This document shows positions 37,318 through 50,789 of a stretch of 64,000 bases of DNA, one piece after another. The position numbers and the translations under genes were made by a program. Under the pieces are notes generated by a model, which was given only the letters and a program-made list of their open reading frames with translations, made no database searches and was not told the origin of the DNA. The first letter of the stretch is position 1. The number at the start of each line of letters is the position of its first letter. The stretch is from Prevotella sp. (GTDB lineage: Bacteria; Bacteroidota; Bacteroidia; Bacteroidales; Dysgonomonadaceae): contig JAITVV010000063.1 in assembly GCA_031285625.1 (NCBI GenBank), positions 86,443 to 150,442 on the forward strand, read 5' to 3'.

Positions 37318-40300
37318 TTAGAATGAGATATTAATACCGAAAGCATGCGTTTGTAGTAGCGGATACGATGATGTACGTGTACTAGTAGCCTCAGGATCTA
37401 CGTTTGCTCTCATGTTATCAATTGTAAACAGATTTTCAACGGAATAATACAAGCGTAAGCTACTAATTCCTAGACCATTTAATACATTCCGAGGAAGTGT
37501 ATAACCCAACTGTAAGTTTTTCAACCGGAAGTAACTGATATCTTCCAGCCAGAAATCCGATTTCACAGACGGTAGTTACTTGGAGAATTCTGATCATAGT
37601 GACGACGTGGCATCTTAGCATTATGGTTTTCCGGTGTCCAGGCATCTTTCCATATCGTTGAAGGATGGGCAGCATCACCCGAGAAGTTTCCGAATACCTC
37701 ATATGCATCAAAAAGACGTGATGCTTTTGCAGCTCCATTGAATGTCAGTCCTAAATCAAAGTTATTCCATGCTGCGTTGATATTGAAACCGTAATTAATA
37801 ACAGGATCAGGAGTATTTTTTACATATATACGGTCTGCAGAAGTAAGTTCTCCATTTCCATCTGTATCAACATAGCGCAAATCACCAGCCATAAATTTCT
37901 TACCAAACGGATTTCCGTATTTTGCTGTAAACTCATCAGCTTCTTCCTGAGAATTGAAGAATCCATCAGCCTTATAGATATAATAGCTATCTATAGCATG
38001 TCCAATAGCATTCCGTTGGATATTATTATCATTTTGTATATAATCAACACCTCCCAGGTCAAGAATCTTATTCTTATTATGTGAAATGTTTCCTGAGAAG
38101 CCCAATTGTACCTGATTTATCTTTGTGTTATAGCCTAAACTTATTTCTACTCCTCTGTTTCTCATCGAGCCCACATTGTCTCGATATGGGTCTAAGGCAA
38201 ACTCAGCAGGAACAGATACTTCCATAATGATGTCAGTCGTTTTACGGTCATAGTAATCAATAGACATATTCAGTTTGTTGAACAGAGTGAAATCCATTCC
38301 GAGCCCCCATGTGGTAGCTTTCTCCCAAGAAATATCTTCTAACCGGTATTTTTGCTGATAATAACCTGAATTTAATGCTCCTCCAAATGGATATTTTGCA
38401 CCTACATTATAGGTATTCATAGCCGGATAGTATTCCGCATTACCGTCTTTATCGGTAACATACTCATTCCCTAATTTACCCCAGGAAGCACGAATCTTAA
38501 GATCCGACAACCAAGTATTTTTGGCATCACTCATAAAATCTTCTTCCGAGATACGCCATGCCGCAGAAAATGAAGGGAAATATCCCCAACGATGTCCCTC
38601 TGCAAAACGGGAAGATGCATCAGAACGGATATTTGCTTCGAACAGATACTTGTTAGCATAATCATAGTTAACACGGGCAAACCATGATACCATAGCCAAT
38701 TCTCTTGTAAAGCCCTTGTTTGTCTGAGTAGAAGGATCTCCGGCATTCATATCTGTCAGTTCATTGTTAGGAAAATTCTTGCGGGACGTTTCCAATTCTT
38801 TTCTGTTATATTTTTCTGTCTGGAAACCTAACAGCCCTTTGAAACCATGTTTGTCAAATGTTTTGTCATAGTTTAGCAACGCATTATAGTTGGTACGGTT
38901 CCATGTATAGTAGCGTTCTTCCAATTTATTCGGTTCCGATTCCTTATTTGCATTATATTTAATATATTTCTGGAAATAGCTGTAGTTCTGAGTATTATTA
39001 ATATAGGCACCCTGCAGGGTTAAGACCAGCCCATCAATAATCTTATAATCGAGTGCTGCCGATCCTGAAAAATTCTGATTGTAACGGTCTGTGGTCATCT
39101 TAGAATCCAGCCATGCAATTGGGCTACCATCCGATATCGTTCCCCATGTACCGTCATCATAACGGGCTACAATCCATGGAGCTATCAGGTTCAACTGGCG
39201 GATAATCTGGTCAGAACCACCTCCATAGTAAGCAGAGCTAGCATCTTTATAGTCATTTTTGATATATGCTAAACCCATACGTGCAGTAAAACGGCTGTTT
39301 ATCTTTATATCCAAGTTAGTACGTGCATTAAATTGCTCACGTTCTGCATTACGAAGGATACCTGTTTGATTAAGATAACCGAGAGATGCCATATATTTTA
39401 CATTCTCTGTCCCTCCTGCGATATTAATGTTATGACGATGTTGAATACCTGTCTTGTATGCCAGATCGTACCAGTCTGTATCAGGATATAACGGATCATT
39501 TCCTGCTTTAAATTTGCCCAATTCTTCATCAGTAAAACGCTTAGCCATTCCTTCAGCTTCTAATACGTCATTGTACAGGGATGCATACTCATATGATCCC
39601 ATACGGTCAATTGTTTTTGTTGCATTCTGAAAGCTCAGATAACCATTGTAAGAAACATTTACCTTTCCTGCTTTTCCTCGTTTTGTAGTAATGAGAATTA
39701 CACCATTGGCAGCTTTAGATCCATATATAGCAGCAGAAGCAGCGTCTTTCAGTACAGAGATACTTTCTATGTCGTTAGGGTCTACTGCGTTCAATGTTCC
39801 AGTTTCTACTCCGTCTACCAGGATATAAGGATCTGAATTATTCAATGTTCCGATACCACGAATACGTATTTTACCATTATCCAGCCCGGGTGCACCGTTT
39901 AGACCGGAAACATTTATACCTGGCATCAATCCTTGCAAACCTGTTGTAAGATTTTGAATAGGACGGCTTTCAATTTCTTTGCTGCTGATGGAAGCAACAG
40001 ATCCAGTCAAATTGACCTTCTTCTGTATACCATAACCAACAACGACAACATCTTCCAATTCGGTAGGTTCTTCATCGAGAATTATTCTCATATTGGCTGC
40101 AGCTTTCAGTTCTTTGTTCTGGAAACCAATATAGGAAATAACTAATGTTGCATCCGGTTTTACATTTAAAGTAAATTTACCATCAAGATCAGTCATCGTT
40201 CCATTGGTGGTTCCTTTTTCTACAACCGAAACTCCTGTAAGAGGTTCTCCATTGGTATCAGTGATTGTACCATTGGAAAGGAAAGACGGAGCCTGAGCAG

Positions 40301-40685
40301 GCTCTTCTACTTTCGGAATTTCTCTCTTTTCAACCACTACAATCTGATTGCCATTAATATGGTAAGATAAATTTAAAGGGGGCAATACTCTATTTAATAT
40401 GTCTTCAATGCTTTCATTTTTACTATTTATCGAAACAGTTTTATTCTCCACTATTCCTTTTTTATACAAAATGACAAAATCAGACTTCTTCTCTATTTCA
40501 GAGAAAAGCCTTTCCACTTTAGCATTTGAGAGCTTCACAGTCACATTGGCGGTCTGTGAATATGTGTTAACAGCTGATAGAGTACAACAAAAACCCAAAA
40601 TGAATAATGCAAAGTAAACTTTCATAATTTTCAGGGAAAAACTTTTTTTAGGTTTTTCAAACTTAGTTTTAGATTTTTTTCTCAT
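37318..40685 (-). pseudogene. SusC-like TonB-dependent transporter of PUL 1, split by a frameshift near its C terminus
   Basis: Outer-membrane glycan importer of about 1120 residues in total. The first frame (40685 to 37563) holds a signal sequence (KVYFALFILGFCCTLSA), an STN domain that signals to FecR (residues about 45-115, KVERLFSEIEKKSDFVILY), a carboxypeptidase-regulatory-like domain (ITDTNGEPLTGVSVVEKG), a TonB box (EDVVVVGYG), the plug and most of the barrel. It ends NSPSNYRL and stop. The last barrel strands continue in another frame from about 37570 to 37318 (VKSDFWLEDISYFRLKN ... THAFGINISF). One base too few near 37567-37575 explains the split. Without the terminal strands the protein should not assemble, so this is either a recent null or a sequence error. 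Confidence 0.88.
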
Positions 40686-40697
40686 ACATTTGAATTG

Positions 40698-40774
40698 TTT
40701 TGATTAACGTTGGTCACACTTTTGTTTTTTGAAACACTACAAGCGTGTAATATTGCAGTATTGCACGCTTTTTT
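40698..40774 (+). ncRNA. Predicted antisense small RNA between fecR and susC
   Basis: All neighbouring genes read leftward, yet the plus strand here has an exact -7 box, TACATTTG (40685-40692, overlapping the susC start codon), and 49 bp later an intrinsic terminator (40741-40774). The implied RNA is about 77 nt and antisense to the susC 5' leader. Cis-encoded antisense RNAs of this size and position (the DonS class) are known from ECF sigma/anti-sigma PULs in Bacteroides, where they repress susC. Expression is not shown. Confidence 0.6.
40741..40774 (+). terminator. Plus-strand intrinsic terminator in the fecR-susC gap
   Basis: 12-bp stem AAGCGTGTAATA / TATTGCACGCTT with one G-T pair, a 6-base loop, and six T at the 3' end on the plus strand. 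The minus strand has no T-tract, so it does not serve the flanking genes. Confidence 0.78.
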
Positions 40775-40846
40775 CACGATTTAAGGTCACTACATCATAT
40801 TTAAACTTTTTGGTTAACTATTTATACACAATATGAAACCTATAAC

Positions 40847-42004
40847 CTATCTTACATAAATTACATCTCCCTCCCTTGTATAAGACATAGGTGTAGATAA
40901 GGATAAATTATCTAAAACGGTTTCTATAGGTTCTTTAAGGTCTATCTTTCCTTTATATTTTTCAAGAGCAAATCTCTGGCTACATTGAATATCTAGACCA
41001 TAGTAACGAGACAGCCTTTTCATTATAATATCCAATGATTCTCCATTGAGCTGCATAATATTGTCTTTCCAACATGTATATGGATATGTATCAATATTTT
41101 TTATGCTACTAATTCCGTTTTCAGTAAAAAAACCCTGATTAGGAAGAAGCTTTCCTTTAGATGACCCTGCTGTTACTTCCACAGCTCCTGTTACTAAAAC
41201 AACCGAATTTTCATTATCGCTGCTATACGCACTAATATTAAACTGTGTGCCAAGAACTTGCACACTAAATCCTTTTGTATGTACTAGAAATGGCCTCTTT
41301 TCATCTTTTGCTACATCCAGATAAGCTTCTCCATCTATTACAATTTCCCTGTTTTCTTCACTAAAGATTTTAGGATAAACTATTTTTGTACCGGAATTAA
41401 CCCAGATAGCTGATCCATCGCTAAGCTTCACGGTTGTCCTTCTTCCCTTTGGTACAACTACCGTCACATATTCAGCTTTTATACTGGACGACTCCATCTT
41501 TTGCTCTTTACCAACCAGCAAGCCTCCTTCTACTGTTTGTTCTATTGTTTCATCGTTACCAATATTTGTCTGATTATTTCCTGCAATAATCTGGACTTCC
41601 CCATCTTGTATTTCTGCAGACTCCATTAACGAAAACAGATGATTTTCTGTATCATTATTTTCCAGTGGATTTAAGAATATAAGGAAAACAATTGCGATAC
41701 AAGCAGCAACTGCACTAGCCGTCCATAGATAAAAGCGTCGATTACGCTTCAGGTGCTTTTTTTCTATTATTTGTTGTTGAATAATATTCCAGTCTTCATC
41801 AATTTGCGTATCCGGAATATCAGGAGTGTGTATTCTTAAATATTGTAATAACACAATAGCGTCCTCCATCATATCTTTTTTTTCCGGATACAATGAAAAC
41901 AGCTCGGCAATTTCATCCTGGTTATTCCTTTTGGATATACTTACAAAAGAATCATCCAGAATAAAATCCTCTATTGTATTAAAATTTTTATAATAGTCAC
42001 TCAT
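40847..42004 (-). CDS. FecR-type anti-sigma factor of PUL 1
   Basis: A 385-residue inner-membrane anti-sigma protein. The start at 42004 (MSDYYKNFNTIEDFILDDSF) is chosen because the extension to 42097 is a hydrophobic reading of the intergenic gap. There is a cytoplasmic sigma-binding N terminus, one helix (WTASAVAACIAIVFLIFL, residues about 115-135), then the periplasmic FecR domain (VVVPKGRRTTVKLSDGSAIW, REIVIDGEAYLDVAKD, VQVLGTQFNISAYS) and a C-terminal STN-contacting domain (GESLDIIMKRLSRYYGLDI). It relays the SusC signal to the sigma factor encoded 93 bp upstream. Confidence 0.92.
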   Translation of the reverse strand: MSDYYKNFNTIEDFILDDSFVSISKRNNQDEIAELFSLYPEKKDMMEDAIVLLQYLRIHTPDIPDTQIDEDWNIIQQQIIEKKHLKRNRRFYLWTASAVAACIAIVFLIFLNPLENNDTENHLFSLMESAEIQDGEVQIIAGNNQTNIGNDETIEQTVEGGLLVGKEQKMESSSIKAEYVTVVVPKGRRTTVKLSDGSAIWVNSGTKIVYPKIFSEENREIVIDGEAYLDVAKDEKRPFLVHTKGFSVQVLGTQFNISAYSSDNENSVVLVTGAVEVTAGSSKGKLLPNQGFFTENGISSIKNIDTYPYTCWKDNIMQLNGESLDIIMKRLSRYYGLDIQCSQRFALEKYKGKIDLKEPIETVLDNLSLSTPMSYTREGDVIYVR

Positions 42005-42097
42005 GAACACATAGTTTTTTATGTGGCTTATATTATATATACAATGAGAGACAAATTTTATAATCAGTTGTGATTGATTTTTTTCAAAAAAAATCAA

Positions 42098-42703
42098 TTA
42101 ATAACAACAGTAGGTTAAAAGGATAAAAAACAGGCAGTAATGACAATCAGAATTTTCTTTCCTGATCTTATCCATAGCCCGATATGTGAGGTTTCTTGCC
42201 GCTTGTTCCGTCATATTCATTATTTTCGAGATCTCTTCATAATCCATTTGATGAAGAAACCTCAAATAAATAATTTCTCTCTGACGTACTGTTAAGCCTG
42301 CCAATATTCTTTGGACAAGAGTGCTTACCCTTAGCTGTTCTTCCTTGTCCTCGATTATATTTTCATTCACAGAAAAGGCCATATCGAAATCTTCTACCTT
42401 TTCTATTTTAGTATGTTTCTGATTTACTTTTATAGAATTTATACAAGAGTTTCGCATTGCAGTAAAAAGGAAAGGCCTTAGGGTGGTAGGGTCCTTTACC
42501 ATATCCGGCCTTGTGTAAAGTTTTACAAATAAATCCTGTATTATATCGCGTACCTGCTCTTCAGTAATCTTAAAACTTATGCCATAAGAATACAACATCT
42601 TATAACTTGTCCGGTATATTTCAGAAAAAGCATCAGTATCACCATCTATGAATAAAATCCACAGATCCGAAATTCCCTTTTTGTCAACCCGAATTTGACT
42701 CAT
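42098..42703 (-). CDS. ECF RNA polymerase sigma factor of PUL 1
   Basis: A 201-residue sigma-70 family protein. Region 2 reads FSEIYRTSYKMLYSYGISFK and VRDIIQDLFVKLYTRPD; region 4 reads LTVRQREIIYLRFLHQMDYE and EEISKIMNMTEQAARNLTYR. It pairs with the FecR protein encoded downstream to activate susCD on glycan uptake. The C terminus ends in an unusual hydrophobic tail (CLFFILLTYCCY) after the expected end of region 4, possibly part of the inhibition interface. Confidence 0.92.
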   Translation of the reverse strand: MSQIRVDKKGISDLWILFIDGDTDAFSEIYRTSYKMLYSYGISFKITEEQVRDIIQDLFVKLYTRPDMVKDPTTLRPFLFTAMRNSCINSIKVNQKHTKIEKVEDFDMAFSVNENIIEDKEEQLRVSTLVQRILAGLTVRQREIIYLRFLHQMDYEEISKIMNMTEQAARNLTYRAMDKIRKENSDCHYCLFFILLTYCCY

Positions 42704-42731
42704 TAATATTATAATTAGCGGCCTTCACTGG

Positions 42732-42739
42732 CAAAGATA
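42732..42739 (-). promoter_or_regulatory. -7 promoter box of the PUL 1 sigma factor gene
   Basis: On the minus strand this reads TATCTTTG, an exact TAnnTTTG match, 29 bp before the start codon. Confidence 0.55.
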
Positions 42740-42832
42740 GGAATATAAAATTCATTTCCTTTTGTTAAATAATACAAAAATAATATCCTCAATTACTTTA
42801 TATTGGAATAGAGACACTTGACTTAAATACAA

Positions 42833-42864
42833 AAGAAGCATGAGTTCAGCTACTCATGCTTCTT
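42833..42864 (-). terminator. Terminator of the GH109-GH2-GH97 unit
   Basis: Perfect 13-bp stem AAGAAGCATGAGT / ACTCATGCTTCTT with a 6-base loop, followed on the minus strand by TTGTATTT. It separates the enzyme unit from the sigma factor gene. Confidence 0.8.
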
Positions 42865-42888
42865 TATCTATAAAGTATAATATATCAC

Positions 42889-44889
42889 TTATTTCCTTGT
42901 AATCTTAACAACATATCCTCCGCCCGAGGCCATCGATATGAATAGTTTCCTATCAGCAGGAATATCAATAATTTCTTTTTTGTAATCCTTGGCTACACGA
43001 TCAGCGTTTATTCCATCCTTGAATACCTCACCCTGAAAATTACCTTCACCCAGGAATGATAAATCCAGTTCCAAATTACGGGCATCCCAGTTGGTCATAG
43101 AACCCACATACCATGTATTTCCATTCATACGGGCAATAGATACAAACTTACCAACTTCGCCGTTTAAGGAAACAGTATTGTCCCATATTGTAGGTACAGT
43201 GGCTATAAACTCAGTACATTCAGGTTCAGCCATATAGTTTGACGGACTATCGCATAACATATTCAACGGCGATTCGAAGATAATATACTCTGCTAACTGA
43301 CGGCAACGTGTTCCCTGACTCATTGCTTCATTATAGACACTCCTATAGTTACCTTTAGTAGCATTACGCATCGAACCTTGAGTGTAATCCATCGGACCCG
43401 CAAGCTGGCGGGTAAACGGAATGGTAACATCATATGTAACCTGGTCAAGCTCTGCATTCCATTTCATTTGCTCTAGTCCGTTAACACCTTCAAAGTTGAT
43501 AACATTAGGATAAGTACGCTGCAATCCTGTTGGCTTGTATGTTCCGTGATAATCTATCAGCATTTTATATTTAGCTCCTATTTCGGCACCACGACGATGA
43601 AAATCAACAACTACCTGATCGTCCCTATCCATAAAGTCCACTTTAAAACCTTTGATTCCCATTTCACTATAATGCTTACAAACAGCTTCCATATCGCGGT
43701 CGAAAGCATGAAATCCCGCCCAGAGAATAAGACCTACATTTTTAGATTTTCCATAAGCGACTAACTCAGGCAGATTGATTTCGGGTACAACCTGGAACAG
43801 ATCTGCCTTTTTATTTACTGCCCAACCTTCATCCAGAATAACATATTCGATTCCATATTTAGATGCAAAATCGATGTAATATTTATATGTTTCGTTGTTT
43901 ACACCTGTTTTGAAATCAACATTGTACAGATTCCAATCATTCCACCATTCCCATGCTACTTTACCCGGTTTCACCCAAGAATAATCACCCTGTGACGGGG
44001 TCGCCAATTTATATACCATATCACTATCGGCCAGTTCAGCATCCTTTGCCGATACAATAAGTACACGCCAAGGGAAATTGGTAGCTCCGTCAAACTTGGC
44101 AAGGAAATTTTCACGGGATTTGACCAACATCTGTAAGTTATTATGACCACCTTGCTCTACATTTTTAGGATAAGAAGCGAAAACACCTTTAAGGCTATTT
44201 GCTTTATCTCCCGGATATAGAAACATACCGGGATAATTCATCAGGTCAGCCTCCACAATACTTATTTTTTTACCATTTGCTCCTTCTACAACTAATGGGG
44301 AAATACCTAGACGTTTCTTATTCCATTCGGATAGAAGATTGTAAAAATATGGTTGTTCAAATGAATTGGAAAGCTGATCCTCCAGAGAACGTGTCTCCGG
44401 TTTGTTTGCATAGTTAATAAATGCTTTCCTATCGGCAGGAAAATTAAATTCAGCTTGTTCATTATTTACAATAAAAGGCTTCTTTGATGCAGAAACAAAC
44501 CGATAGGCAATTCCGTCATTATATGCTCTGAAAACGATGTTATAATCACCTTTAAACTTCAATGTAAGTTCATTGTAATTATCTTTTACCTGTTTACGTT
44601 TATATATGACAGCATTTATCGTTTGATTTACGGTCTTTGTAGATGAACCCGATAGCTTCGCATCGATACCATATGATGAGCCATCATTCAAAGTCATAGA
44701 TATAGAAGATTTATCAAGCATCAGGTCTCCGCTATGGGTGATGGAGTAATCTATCGTTTTTCCAACATTAATAGTTGCTTCAAGTTTTCCATCAGGAGCT
44801 TTCAATACAAATTGTTTCTGGGCCAATGCTGACAAAGAGCACAAGAGCATACAAAACAGAGAGAAAATAGTTAGAAAATTCTTCTTCAT
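42889..44889 (-). CDS. GH97 family glycosidase (alpha-galactosidase/alpha-glucosidase type)
   Basis: A 666-residue secreted enzyme with signal peptide MKKNFLTIFSLFCMLLCSLS. The N-terminal beta domain (KAPDGKLEATINVGKTIDYS) is followed by the GH97 barrel: KPGKVAWEWWNDWNLYNVDF, IEYVILDEGWAV, GIKGFKVDFMDRDDQ, YPNVINFEGVNGLEQ. The Asp in KVDFMDRD occupies the place of the nucleophile in the retaining alpha-galactosidase subgroup; the inverting SusB-type alpha-glucosidases lack it. So alpha-galactosidase is favoured, with moderate certainty. It is the last gene of a unit with a GH2 and a GH109 enzyme, 63 bp after the GH2 stop. Confidence 0.88.
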   Translation of the reverse strand: MKKNFLTIFSLFCMLLCSLSALAQKQFVLKAPDGKLEATINVGKTIDYSITHSGDLMLDKSSISMTLNDGSSYGIDAKLSGSSTKTVNQTINAVIYKRKQVKDNYNELTLKFKGDYNIVFRAYNDGIAYRFVSASKKPFIVNNEQAEFNFPADRKAFINYANKPETRSLEDQLSNSFEQPYFYNLLSEWNKKRLGISPLVVEGANGKKISIVEADLMNYPGMFLYPGDKANSLKGVFASYPKNVEQGGHNNLQMLVKSRENFLAKFDGATNFPWRVLIVSAKDAELADSDMVYKLATPSQGDYSWVKPGKVAWEWWNDWNLYNVDFKTGVNNETYKYYIDFASKYGIEYVILDEGWAVNKKADLFQVVPEINLPELVAYGKSKNVGLILWAGFHAFDRDMEAVCKHYSEMGIKGFKVDFMDRDDQVVVDFHRRGAEIGAKYKMLIDYHGTYKPTGLQRTYPNVINFEGVNGLEQMKWNAELDQVTYDVTIPFTRQLAGPMDYTQGSMRNATKGNYRSVYNEAMSQGTRCRQLAEYIIFESPLNMLCDSPSNYMAEPECTEFIATVPTIWDNTVSLNGEVGKFVSIARMNGNTWYVGSMTNWDARNLELDLSFLGEGNFQGEVFKDGINADRVAKDYKKEIIDIPADRKLFISMASGGGYVVKITRK

Positions 44890-44952
44890 GGTTTTATTTT
44901 AAATTAATATTTTTTGGATTCTTTTGCTAAAATAACTCTTTTTAAGATCAGA

Positions 44953-48393
<3,441 letters not shown>

Positions 48394-48448
48394 TTAATGA
48401 TAAAGGTGTTTGTACAGGAATAACGATTTAGTATTGATCAACAGACCA

Positions 48449-48467
48449 GAACCTGAAAAACAGGTTC
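48449..48467 (-). other. Hairpin between the GH109 and GH2 genes
   Basis: GAACCTG / CAGGTTC with a five-base loop, extended by ACAGA / TCTGT further out. No T-tract follows, so a processing or stability element is more likely than a full stop signal. Confidence 0.4.
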
Positions 48468-48511
48468 CGCATCTGTCAACCAACTAAAGTAGTGATTTTT
48501 ATAAAAGGGGG

Positions 48512-49900
48512 TTATTGCGCAAATTTCAAGCCTTGAAGCTTATTCCATCCTCCGCGTGTGAAATCAGGGATTTCGACAGGAGCCGAATTGTTATCTAGAG
48601 AGACTGCTGTCAATGGAATCAGACAACACCACTCAGCCAGGTCGTATACATCCATATCCAGAGGAAGACCTTTTTGCAGGCAGTAAATAAGACGGTAATC
48701 CATAATAAAGTCCATACCACCATGTCCTCCTACTTGTTTAGCTTGTTCTTCTATATCTTTTGCAATCGGATGTTTATATTTTTCCATTAATGCTTTACGT
48801 ACATCTTCCGGAACAAAATCATGTGCAGTAAGGTTTTCATGGTTTTTAGTCAGAGCCGGATCCAGTTCTTCACTTCCTAAAGCATAGCCTTCGATAGGAT
48901 ATTTATTAGCAAATCCTTTAGTTCCTGTCAACTGGTACATACGGTTGTAAGGACGTGGTGAGTTCACATTATGTTCGATAAGGATAGATTTTCCTTTCTC
49001 TGTAGATATAAGTGTACTGGTATGTTCACCATTACGGAATTCTGTTACATCCTGACCTCTTTTCTCTTTCAGGTAATTGATACTTGAAATCTGTTTAGAA
49101 TCTACACTTACCAGATAGTTGAGTTTATCACCACGATGTATGTTCATTGCCTGGCATACAGGTCCAAGTCCATGAGTAGGGTACAAATCCCCCCTATGCT
49201 TTTCGTTATAGTCCATACGCCAGTTGTTCCAGTATTCGTCCCAGTATGGCTGAAGGCCGTGTATATATGCTCCTTCTCCGTGTACTATTTCACCCAATAA
49301 TCCTTGTTGTGTCATATTCAGTGTGGTTAGCTCGAAGAAATCATATACACAGTTCTCAAGTTGCATACAATGCTTGCGGGTTTGTTCCGAAGTATTAATC
49401 AATCCCCAGATTTCGTCCATGTTCATAGCTGAAGGAACTTCAATCGCTACATGTTTACCATCTTTCATGGCTTGTATTCCTATTGTGGCATGGCTCTTCC
49501 AGTCAGTAGCCACATAGATAAGGTCTACATTAGGCAAAGCTGTTACTTTACGCCATACAGAAGTATCTCCGTAAAATTCCTGAGCTTTTGGGAAACCTCT
49601 TCCTTCAAGCATTTTATTTACCTTTTCGGTATTCTTTTGTTCTACGTCACAAAGGGCTATTATTTCCACTCCCGGTATGTGAGTCATACGGTTTACAGCA
49701 CCGGGGCCACGCATACCCAAACCGATAAAGGCGACACGTACAGTCGGTAGCGGATCGGTACGCAATTCCAAAACATCTGTCTGACCGGCCGGACGTTCCG
49801 GGGTCGGAGTCTTGATCACATAAGATTGTTCTTTTGGTTGCTGGCTATTGCAGCTAAATAAAAGCAAACAAACGGAAAATAAGGTAATGAGTTTTTTCAT
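48512..49900 (-). CDS. GH109 family NAD-dependent glycosidase lipoprotein
   Basis: A 462-residue lipoprotein (ITLFSVCLLLFSCNSQQ) of the Gfo/Idh/MocA fold. The Rossmann motif is VAFIGLGMRGPGAVNRM, followed by IPGVEIIALCDVEQKN and HVAIEVPSAMNMDEIW. RGDLYPTHGLGPVCQ and GGHGGMDFIMDYRL match the GH109 group, whose characterised members are alpha-N-acetylgalactosaminidases using bound NAD. It is the first gene of the GH109-GH2-GH97 unit, which would suit a galactose/GalNAc-bearing glycan such as a mucin-type O-glycan. Confidence 0.88.
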   Translation of the reverse strand: MKKLITLFSVCLLLFSCNSQQPKEQSYVIKTPTPERPAGQTDVLELRTDPLPTVRVAFIGLGMRGPGAVNRMTHIPGVEIIALCDVEQKNTEKVNKMLEGRGFPKAQEFYGDTSVWRKVTALPNVDLIYVATDWKSHATIGIQAMKDGKHVAIEVPSAMNMDEIWGLINTSEQTRKHCMQLENCVYDFFELTTLNMTQQGLLGEIVHGEGAYIHGLQPYWDEYWNNWRMDYNEKHRGDLYPTHGLGPVCQAMNIHRGDKLNYLVSVDSKQISSINYLKEKRGQDVTEFRNGEHTSTLISTEKGKSILIEHNVNSPRPYNRMYQLTGTKGFANKYPIEGYALGSEELDPALTKNHENLTAHDFVPEDVRKALMEKYKHPIAKDIEEQAKQVGGHGGMDFIMDYRLIYCLQKGLPLDMDVYDLAEWCCLIPLTAVSLDNNSAPVEIPDFTRGGWNKLQGLKFAQ

Positions 49901-50123
49901 GAATATATAAAATTAGAATAATTACATATTAAGATCAGCAAGGTTATATTTCATTTCGCTATATACTATACAAGTAAAAAGTAATTTTGTACTCACTTTT
50001 TTACTTTTTTTTAGAATTTTCATCTTTTATTCTAAAAATCGGGCATTCAGAATAAGCATCTAAAGATAATAGTTTTTTTCTGTTTATATATTAATTAACA
50101 CTTAAACATAAAGATATAATCTT

Positions 50124-50131
50124 TACATTTG
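50124..50131 (+). promoter_or_regulatory. -7 promoter box of the PUL 2 sigma factor gene
   Basis: TACATTTG matches TAnnTTTG exactly, 19 bp before the start codon. The 249-bp gap to the GH109 gene is the divergent promoter region of the two PULs. Confidence 0.6.
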
Positions 50132-50149
50132 TAATATATATGCTACAGG

Positions 50150-50728
50150 ATGGAAAGAAAGAATTCATATGACCACCTATTCGATCTAATACGAAATGAT
50201 GACACTGAGGCCTTTGACAGACTATACAGTTTGTTTTATCCATCGTTATGTGTATTTGCCAGCAGATATATTTCCGAATACAAAGCAATAGAAGATTGCG
50301 TACAGGATGTTTTCCTAAAGATATGGAGAGACAGGAAAACGATATTAATTAACACTTCCGTACGTTCATACTTATTCACCTCTATACGCAATCATTGCCT
50401 GAACCTCATTGAAAAAGAGAAAATAGAGCTGACATATGAGCAGTATATATTAAATACATACGACCCCTATACATCCAATGATCTCTATTCGATAGAGGAA
50501 TTAGAAAACATTATAGAAAACGCCATACAAAAACTTCCGGAAAAGATACAACAGGTTTTCAGGATGAGCAGATTTGAACAAATGACATATAAAGAAATTG
50601 CTGAGAAACAAAATATATCAATAAAGACAGTCGAGTCATACATACATAAAGCACTCATAATGTTATCAATATCATTAAAAGACTATCTTCCCTTTATTAC
50701 TTTTTTATTTTTTTTCAAAAAAATATGA
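50150..50728 (+). CDS. ECF RNA polymerase sigma factor of PUL 2
   Basis: A 192-residue sigma-70 family protein. Region 2: FDRLYSLFYPSLCVFASRYI and AIEDCVQDVFLKIWRDRKT. Region 4: LPEKIQQVFRMSRFEQMTYK and EIAEKQNISIKTVESYIHKA. It differs strongly from the PUL 1 sigma factor, so the two loci are separately controlled. It is followed 62 bp later by its FecR partner. Confidence 0.93.
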   Translation: MERKNSYDHLFDLIRNDDTEAFDRLYSLFYPSLCVFASRYISEYKAIEDCVQDVFLKIWRDRKTILINTSVRSYLFTSIRNHCLNLIEKEKIELTYEQYILNTYDPYTSNDLYSIEELENIIENAIQKLPEKIQQVFRMSRFEQMTYKEIAEKQNISIKTVESYIHKALIMLSISLKDYLPFITFLFFFKKI

Positions 50729-50789
50729 TATTTCCGTAGGGTGTCTGTCAAGTTAACTGTCTTAATATATGTAAACGGTTAAGAATACC

